Below, one piece after another: positions 27,301 through 36,300 of a stretch of 64,000 bases of DNA (positions are counted from its first letter, which is position 1; each line of letters starts with the position of its first letter). The position numbers were made by a program, and so were the translations under genes. Under the pieces are notes generated by a model. That model did not search any database. It had not been told where the DNA came from and worked only from the letters and a program-made list of their open reading frames with translations. This stretch comes from Pyrocephalus nanus. Taxonomy: Eukaryota > Chordata > Aves > Passeriformes > Tyrannidae. The stretch is from contig CM076267.1 in assembly GCA_038380795.1 (NCBI GenBank), forward strand, positions 14,925,501-14,989,500, read 5' to 3'.

Positions 27301-30300
27301 TAGTTGTTCTTTCATGACTGTAGTAGTGTCCCTCACATTCCTTTTTGCAGCTCTAACCTGAAACTGTGTTAGGAGTTACACCCTCTCTGTAGAACTGTTG
27401 TGGTATTTCTGCTGTCATTACCTAAACATGCCCTTCTTTCTGTCCTGAAAATAGCAGCTTTATGAGTGGAGATGGAATTGCACAGAGCCAGAGAGGTTTT
27501 GCAAAGCTTTTGAAGATCTGTCAGGATGAAAGGTGCTATGTAAAAATGTTTTGGTATTAATAATAAATCCGATTGCATTATAAGGTTAAAGAAAAATTGG
27601 CGAACCTGAACCATTCAACTTAAAACTAAAGCCTGACTAGTTTCTGTTTCAAGATAATAGATTTTATGACAGAAAATTACAAATATCTGACACATTTTAT
27701 TAGAAAAGATATAAAAGTTTATAATTTTGTAATTCAACCTCCCAGCATCTGTATTCTTAAAAATACAACAAGTGAAATGTCACCTGTTATTTACTAACTG
27801 TCTCAAGTCTGTTTCCCAAAATACATGCTGTGAATTCATTTTTCGAACTGGGTGATGTTGGCGAATATTAAATAATTTCTATCTGAGCACATGCTCTGAA
27901 TTTTTAAGTTTGGCAGCTTCTGCTAACACTGTAATAAGTTTACTGACTCATGTAAGATGCTGTAACAGGTTGGTAAGAAAATCACAGTTGGAAGCATGTG
28001 TTCTGGAATGTTATGGATCAAAGCCAGATGTGTATTTTGGCAAAATACAGGTCCCTCTTTTTTTCCTCTTTTCCACAATAGGGTATACTAAACTTAATTC
28101 TAATAATTCCAGAAATAATTATCTTTTTATCACTAGCTAGGTGCAGCACAGAGCTAGACTGTTTCCTTGTTTGCAAATTGTTCCAGCACCATAAAAGAAA
28201 TATATAATCTGAATGTACTGTAGGGACTCTGCCTGTATGTGCTTTTTAATATCTCAGTAGATGGTATATTGGCTCTGTGTGTGCCTTGTTCTTTCTGTGA
28301 TGATGATGTTGCTCTTCTGAAATGAATTGGGCTACATGGACACAAAGCATATGTATTACTTGCTTTGTGGAAGTGGAAAGTGGACAAACATGAGCTGCAT
28401 GAGTAGAATGAGGCAGCCTGAGGAGTGTCCAGACCCCATAGTAGGTCTTGCTGAGGAGCCTAATCTGAGGTGATCTCTAAAATGTAGCTCCCAGTGCACT
28501 GAGCAGTGTGGGCAGTGGGCTTAGGAGGCTGGGCATCACAGGGAGTTCCTCCTTGGCTCTGTACAGCTGCTCTGCTAGGCCCATGGAGCCTGAAGAAACG
28601 CAGAAAGGGAGCACAAAGACTGTGGCTTAGCAATGTCAGCTTTCCTGCAGAGTGCCTAAACCTAATAAGCCCAGATAGACTTGAGCTGGCTCTTCACAGA
28701 CGTGAGGGATGTATCTTGCACTTCTGGTTTCAGGGAAGCAGAGCAGTGATACCCATGTTGGCTTTTTGAGGGGTTGGCTGAGATCCACGTGGGCTTATTA
28801 CCTCTAGCTGTACACCACTGTGCTGTTGTCAGAGCCAAAGTTTTAATTCTACAAGATTTAAAACGGCTTTGTGTCTGGGGTTTGAATTGTTTCTTGCTTT
28901 AATGAACCAACTGTAGCTAATCAGATGGTACCATAATTATGTAGGAATAGATTAAGTCAAATGAGTTTAATGGTGGCCATAAGTTCCAGAATCTGAAGTC
29001 AGTTAATGGTTCTCATCAGTACAACATGGCAATAGAATTGCAGATTGTCCTGTTTTATCTCAACCTGAAGTAGGAATGTTCACTTCCAGATATCAGTGTC
29101 TTACTTGCCCATAAGCTGTTGGATTCCTTCTCTTCCTGTCCCACAGCATGTTCTCATCCCTGTTTCATCAAAGCAGATGAAACAAAGCAGATCAAAGCAA
29201 TTTCAGAAATGTGACTAACCCCATGGTTAGTATGATTTGGTTTTTGTCTTACACATTCTGTGAGAGGATGCAGGGTGCAGTGAACACTTCAGAGCTTTTT
29301 CCTATTTTACTTCTGTTTCTGTGTTGCAGCAGGTTTCTTTTGGGGAAGACAAATAAAAGAGATATAGATTTTTAAGGTTAAATCTGTTTTAGCAATTAAT
29401 GTGACACAATAAGAGTAGAGCAGTAGATCAAAGGGGTTGGTGCTGAGGCTCCCCACACCTCCATTGTATGCATTTCAGGAGCAAATTTGCATCCATGTGC
29501 AGTGGTTTACTTTGGATTGTTATTCCAAGACCAGAGGTTGTATTTTTGGACACTGTCAATATGGCTTGGAATTAGAGCTGTGAGGAAGATTTCACCTCCC
29601 TCCCCACCTTGGTTTTTAGTATTACCATAGCTGTATTTCCTGCCCTTACTTGTGAAATTTCAGCAGTAAGGCTTTTCTTTTGCCATTGCTTGAGCATTAA
29701 AACCTTATAGGTCTCTTCTCCAAAAGAAAGTTGTTTACAGATGCTTCTTTTGGGGAATGTACCAATTTTGATGCCCCTGTGTGTCAGCTTAGTTGTTCTT
29801 TCTCAGAGAACAAATGATAGGCTGTGGAATTACAAGTAGGAGAAGTGATGAGCTGAGATTAATTGAACAGATGTGTATTGCCTGCAGACAGGATCTTAGA
29901 GGATAGGGCATGTTCAGAGGGGAGTGTTTCAAGGAGTAAATGAAGGGCTTGTTCAGAGGAGCTTTGAAATGATACTTTGAAGAGACGATGTTTGGAGTGA
30001 TGTATTTTGGGCCACAGTATATTTATAGTTTGCTTGAGTTTGAACCACACATGTAATGGCAGAAACAGAGTATGTCAGGAAGTGGATCAAGAGTCAGGTC
30101 ACAGTGGAATACAGACAATTTTGACCTGGCACGGCAGACAAGAGTAACAATTCTGTGAAGGCATCTGGGTTCAGGATGTTTGTCCTCATGCTGTTAGAGG
30201 TGGTTTCTGCGTGTCCCTCTGCTTAAAGCTGAGGTAAATGTGCATGCACAGAACTGCAGTTGAGTTCTCTCGGCCTGCTCAAAGTTGCAAGTGGAGAGCA

Positions 30301-33300
30301 GCATCTTGCTGTGTGAGGATGAATACCCAGGCATAGTGCTGCAGTAGGGATCCCTGCCACCTTTCTGCATAGTCCTCTTCCCTGCACCTCCCTGAGCACT
30401 TTTAGATAGGGGAATTTGTAAGTAACCTTTTTACCTTGGGTGGATTAGTTTGTATGTTTCTATCTTATGGCCATTTTTGTCAAATGTCTCTTCCTCCTGA
30501 CCCTTAATTTCTTACCTTGTCCAGTTGGACATTTATTCTTTTGGACTGCTTGCAGACCAGTCTCTTGTAAGTTTGACATAACTGCTTTGATCTTTTCCAG
30601 ATGCCATGGGGTTGGGACTACTCTGGATCATCCAACTTAACTGAACTGAAAATTTTGCTGGAAGAGTCCATCATGATCCGACGTCTGAAATCAGATGTGC
30701 TTTCCCAGCTTCCAGCAAAGCAACGCAAAATGGTTGTGGTGGCTCCTGAAGGCATTAGTACAAAGACCAAAGCTGTCTTGGAAGCTGAAGCAAAGAAGAT
30801 GGCCAAAGGATATAAAAGTGTAAGTCAGAAACTATTTTCATGATGAGCCATTGCTATTTCAGGTAACTTAATTCAAAAACATCAGTTAAAAACAGTACCT
30901 GAGTTCCAAAGAAGGTCAGGGCCACACCTTATCTGAAGGCACAGTTTTAAGTGAATGTACAGCACAATCAAAACTGCTCATCTTGTTTTGCTTTTGATGT
31001 ATCTGCTTTGTCCCTTTGTGTGAAATACCATTTCCTCTCTTTTTTTTTCTCTCTTGTTAATAACTTCTAATTGTCTTTCATACCTCTTGCATCCGTACTT
31101 ACTCTTCTGTCTAGCCCTGTAATCTCATTCAGCCTATCAAAACACAGCCTTGTTTAAGCTATGTTGTGAACAGAGCAGTAGCCAAAAATGTGAAGAGTGT
31201 GTTTTTACTTCTTGTTTGTTTTCCGAGTATGGATGGTAAATGCATGTCCTAGGCTCCTAGGTTGCTAATACAGTTCTGTAAGAACTCAGGAGTTTTTCCT
31301 TGCTGAATTTGTGATATACTTGTCATCCAACTTGTAGGAGTTAAGTAGGAGGTAGAAAGGGAGGTGTCAGGAATGTGTGAGTATCTGCCAAACCCAGAGG
31401 CGAGTAGGAGACTTCCCCCTCCAGGCTTCTATTGTTGTGCATTTTATGTTGATTTTTTTTTCCTAGCAAAGTGTTTATTGGCAGCAGCAGACATCTCAGA
31501 TCTGTAAGCAAGTAGGAGAAAAGGTATTTTTGAGATTTGTATTCGTTTCTTTCTCTTTACAGAAACAACAGGAGAGGGAAGCTCTTCTTGTCTTCTTCAG
31601 CAGAACGGCAGAAGCTAAAATCCGCTCAGTCATGTAAGCTGTGTGTCACTGCTCCATTCCTGCCTCGTGAAATGTGTTTGTCTGCTGAGAACAGGAAACA
31701 GTGCCTTAGAGATAACAGTACAGGGACATGAAGCATAGCCTGAAGTCAGCCTAGAAAAAATTGATTTTAATTACAATGCACTAAACATTTTCTCCTCTCG
31801 GAGTTCCTAGGCTGAATAAGTCTTCTGATTTCATTCCAGATATGGATCTAAATTGTCATTTGAACCATTTAAAATTCTTGGTGTTTGGGACTTGGATCAA
31901 GTTCCCTGATCTGGACCCTATTTCAGTTTAAGGAGGGAGGGAGCAATGAAACTTAAATACCAACAGAATAATTTGAGGAAACAAATGCTGCAGTCCTGCT
32001 GCAGCAGGAACCCTGAATCAAAAAGCTTCTGAGATAGATTGAACTGAAGCTGGAATGTGCTCGAAGAATCTCACAGCCCCTACTGAAATTCTTGGCTGTT
32101 CCACAGGGCTCACATGGGACCTCAGTAGGAAGCTTTGTACCATAGGTGTGCTTTTAACTCTCTTCCCTGGGAGTAATTTCCTTCTGTGACTTTCTGTGCC
32201 CATTCATCCTTAACCTTTCTGCGGGGGCTGCAAAGGAGTTGCTTTAGGTCATTTAGTGTAACTTTCTAATAAGCAATATGATAATAACATGAAAACAGTT
32301 TACTTTCCACAGCTCTCTGAATGTAAGGACCAGCTGATGTGCACTGTGTGGTTTCAGAGTCTCAGACCTTATTGCAAAATTTGCCTGTTTGGCACAGAAC
32401 TGCACTTCAGTGTCCCAATGCTCATTTCTGTAGAAGAGTTTCTTCCTTTTATGTTAGTGAACAGTTAGAAGACTTTCTTCTTTTTATTTCAGTTGCAAAT
32501 ATGAACTGAATATAAAACCATGAAGTGTTGTTTACTTGGCTCTCTGGTAGGAACTTGTCTATTTTTTTCTGGGGTTTAGGAGCATTTAAAATATCACTTA
32601 CTATAAGCTGCTAAGATAATAGTACCATCTAGGTAATGGTACTGCCCAATGATCATCAGCACTTCCCGTATTTTACCCTTGCTGACAGGTCTTCCATTGC
32701 CTCCATTGAAGTGACTTGCCATTTGTTAAATGGAATATGGGAATGAGGTATAAAATAATTGTGATGTGTTGGTTGGCATCTGCTTACTACACTGAATGTT
32801 TGCTTTGATGTTTGTTTTAAAATCCAGTAGTCCCACTTCCCTCCCAGACTTCTTTGTTAAATGATGCTGTCAGTATCTGGGATCTGAACATCATGAACCC
32901 TGGGGGTTGTCTGCAAAGAACTGATAAATCTTAATACAGCACTGGAAATCCTGCTTGGTGCTTTCTGACAGTTGCTGCTGACCTAAGTTGTGTTGTATTT
33001 AGCAAAGAGCTTGGTATTCCTGATCTTCCCTACAATTTTGCTATTCCAGAGAAAAGATGACATTTGTGCCATCTGTACAGGCTCCAGACCTGATTGTAAC
33101 ACAGGCTACTACATGGGTTCTGTAGCTTTGCTATTAGTCCATGGGAAAAGCCAGATGTTTTCATTTAATTAACACCTCTTAACTGCGTTTAAAAGGAGAC
33201 TTGTTGGCTTTCATTGGCCATTAGCTTGTATGCATATGGATAACTCCTAGAAATAGCTGATGTATTTAGATTGTTAAGCTGGAGTAAATTGTCAGTGTGA

Positions 33301-36300
33301 ACCCTTGCGAGAAGGGTACTTTTAGGATATTCTGATCTATGTGCTTAGAGATCTTTTCTTCTAAAATAAAAACAATCCTTACTAAACACAGAAAGTATAA
33401 TTGCATATAGCATATTTTACTGTATTGTGATTGTTTAAAAATTAGAAATAAAGATGGATGAGAGAGATTGTCATTAAGTATAGATGACCTTCAGTTGATT
33501 GGTCTGGGATGTCATGTTTCAAGTAGGATATAATAAACTGATTCTCATTAATCCCCAAGTGTAAATGTAGACAGCTGTACAGGTGTGGTGATCAAAAAAT
33601 GAGTGAATTTTCCTTCAATGTCATTTTTAATCTATAGGAGACTTGACTTGCTACTTGCACTTTACTGCAGCTTTCTTTATGCTAGACGGTGTCCTAGTGC
33701 CTGTGTGTAGATGAGTAGTATCTTCAAAATTTGTTGTGAGCCAAGTCTATATTCTCTCAGCACATAATTTTATAGAGCTTTCATATTTTTCCTCTTTCAT
33801 GTAGAGAATACATCCTGGAGTTACTGGAAAGTGGGAATAATAAATTCCTGGTGTTTGCTCATCACAAGATTATGCTGGATGCAGTAGTTGCAGAGCTGGA
33901 GAAGAAAGTAAGTGACTGAGTTGCCTTAACATTATCACTGTTCTAGCCTCAGAGCTGTTTAGGAGCTCCCTGGAGTTATGGCTGGTCAGATAATTTATGA
34001 AAGTTAGTAGCAGAGATAATTTCTACTTGCTGTGCGTCTGAATGCGTCCTTCACCAAGGGTGCTGAGCTGTCAGGGTGAATGCCTCAAAGAATGCACTTT
34101 GTATTAATGTTCTTTAATCTCCATCATCTTCCCTGGACCTTGTGAATTCCTGGAGGACTATCATCTTGTGTGGCAGTCTCTGCTTTGTCCTCTAGGCTTT
34201 CCTCAGAAGGGAGAATGCGATATCCCAAGCCTACTATGGCTCCTGCCTTTACCTCTGTGATGCTCTTATATTTTTGAACTGGAACACTGTAGGGAGACTC
34301 AGCAGACCTGCAAATCATCTCTCTTGACTCCAAAGTTGTTTGGCTAGTTTTTCATTTGAGACTTCCATGGATGCTCCTAAAGAGTTGTGGGTCCTGCAGG
34401 GGCAGTGTGAAGAACGGTTTAAGATAATATTCCAAACTGTAAACCACAGTGGCAGTGGTGATTTTGCTCTGTGACAGCATTGGACACTGAAGAGTTACAG
34501 CCCTGGATCACACAGGTTTGCCATACCTGTCCTGAGCCTGCCACAGAGCAACTGAGATGTCTTCACATCTCCTCCCACTGCAAATGGGGGAATATTTAGG
34601 GAGTTTGGGGACATTGTACCAGCTGTAACTTCAGTGCAGAGACAGCGTTTAGCTTTGTATTAAGCTAGTTGCCTTTCTGCTGTATCTGAGCTTGTTGCTG
34701 TTGTTCCTGTTGTGCTGGACTGTGGGAGAGGAATGGGCATGGCAGCAAGTCACATACTGGACAGAGGGGGAGGTGTGTTGTGTATACTGAGCTACTGAAA
34801 GATGAAGAAAGGTCTTAAAAATATAACTGTTGCCTTTTTACTTTTCTGGTTCTGCCATGAGGAAGGTAAATGGTATCCACTAAGACATGGGAGGAGGATA
34901 CCGGAAAGGGGACGGAAAGTCTCTAAACAGTACCTTGTGCCTGTTCACAGCATGTTGAGTACATTCGCATCGATGGCTCCACTCCTTCAGTCGAGCGGCA
35001 GTCTCTGTGCCAAAAGTTCCAGTTCTCAGAGAAGCAGGTTGTGGCTGTCCTTTCCCTCACTGCTGCAAACATGGGCCTTACGTTGTCTGCTGCAGACCTG
35101 GTGGTGTTTGCAGAGCTCTTCTGGAACCCAGGGGTAAGCGTCCTGGAGGGGACAGGGGGTGGATGCTCCTTGGAGAGCAGAAACATTGCTGATTAGGAGA
35201 TACAATGGGCCGAGGACTTCCTCTAGGGTTTTTCTCTTGGTTTCTCTGATGTCTCCTATCTCTGCTACCCCAGGTGCCTGGGCTTGAACCAGTGAAGCTG
35301 GTTACACAGCTTGCTGGCTTGGAGAAGATATGAAAGGGAAACATGCTCCTGTTTCTTGATTTGACAGAGCTCTTAATAGCTCGCCAAACCAAGACCTGAA
35401 AAGGTCCATCATCTGTGCTGACCCTCTACTTTTGAAAGATGCTGGGAACCTGGTGTACCAGATTACTTCTTGGCTTAATCTGTGTTTGGGGATACAGTTG
35501 TTAACAGGATCCAGATATGAAACAGTTGCTACGCACAAGAAATGAGATCTTCCTGTCCTCTGGTGCTTACACTATTTCTTAGATGTTGCAGTTCTCACTT
35601 TGTATTTGTCATGTTTTTACGTTAAGATTTTGATCCAAGCAGAAGATCGGGCACATCGAATTGGACAGACCAGCTCTGTTAATGTTCACTACCTGGTGGC
35701 TAGAGGCACAGCAGATGACTACTTATGGTAAGAAGTGAGAAAGACACTTTGGTTCTCCTGTCACCTGCTTTCCACTGTTCGTCACATATGTGATGTGAGG
35801 TGCTTAACGTTAGTGCTGATTTCCACAGCCTGTGAGGGGAGGAGCAAAAAGTGCCAGTCGAGTCTGCTGTGAGCTGGTGACATGGCCTGTTTGCAGTGGA
35901 CATGACTAAGTGGCTGACAAGCAGGAGGAATAAAAGTAGTTACCTGACAAGGAAAAGGCCCTTAAGAGAAATTCTGGAGGAGCTGATGCATCTAAAACCA
36001 TTACAGCCTCTGTGTAAGGAGAAGGACTTGTCTTAGATAACAGCCCAGAACATTCCTATGCTAGGGTACTGTAAAATGCTGAGTATTTTCAAGCAAAGTC
36101 AGCAGACACTGGAGATGGTTCAGTGTATTGCAGATTCGGTCTGAGGAGCAACTTGGCTTCTGAGTGCTTGGACAGGAAGCTGTGGAGGAGGACTGTACTG
36201 TTGCTATACTCTTGCTCTTCAGAGAGCCCTTCAGATAGATTAAAAAAGTGCTACTGACCCACCTCTAGATAGTTGTGGGATGAGTCTTTTTGGCTGCTGG

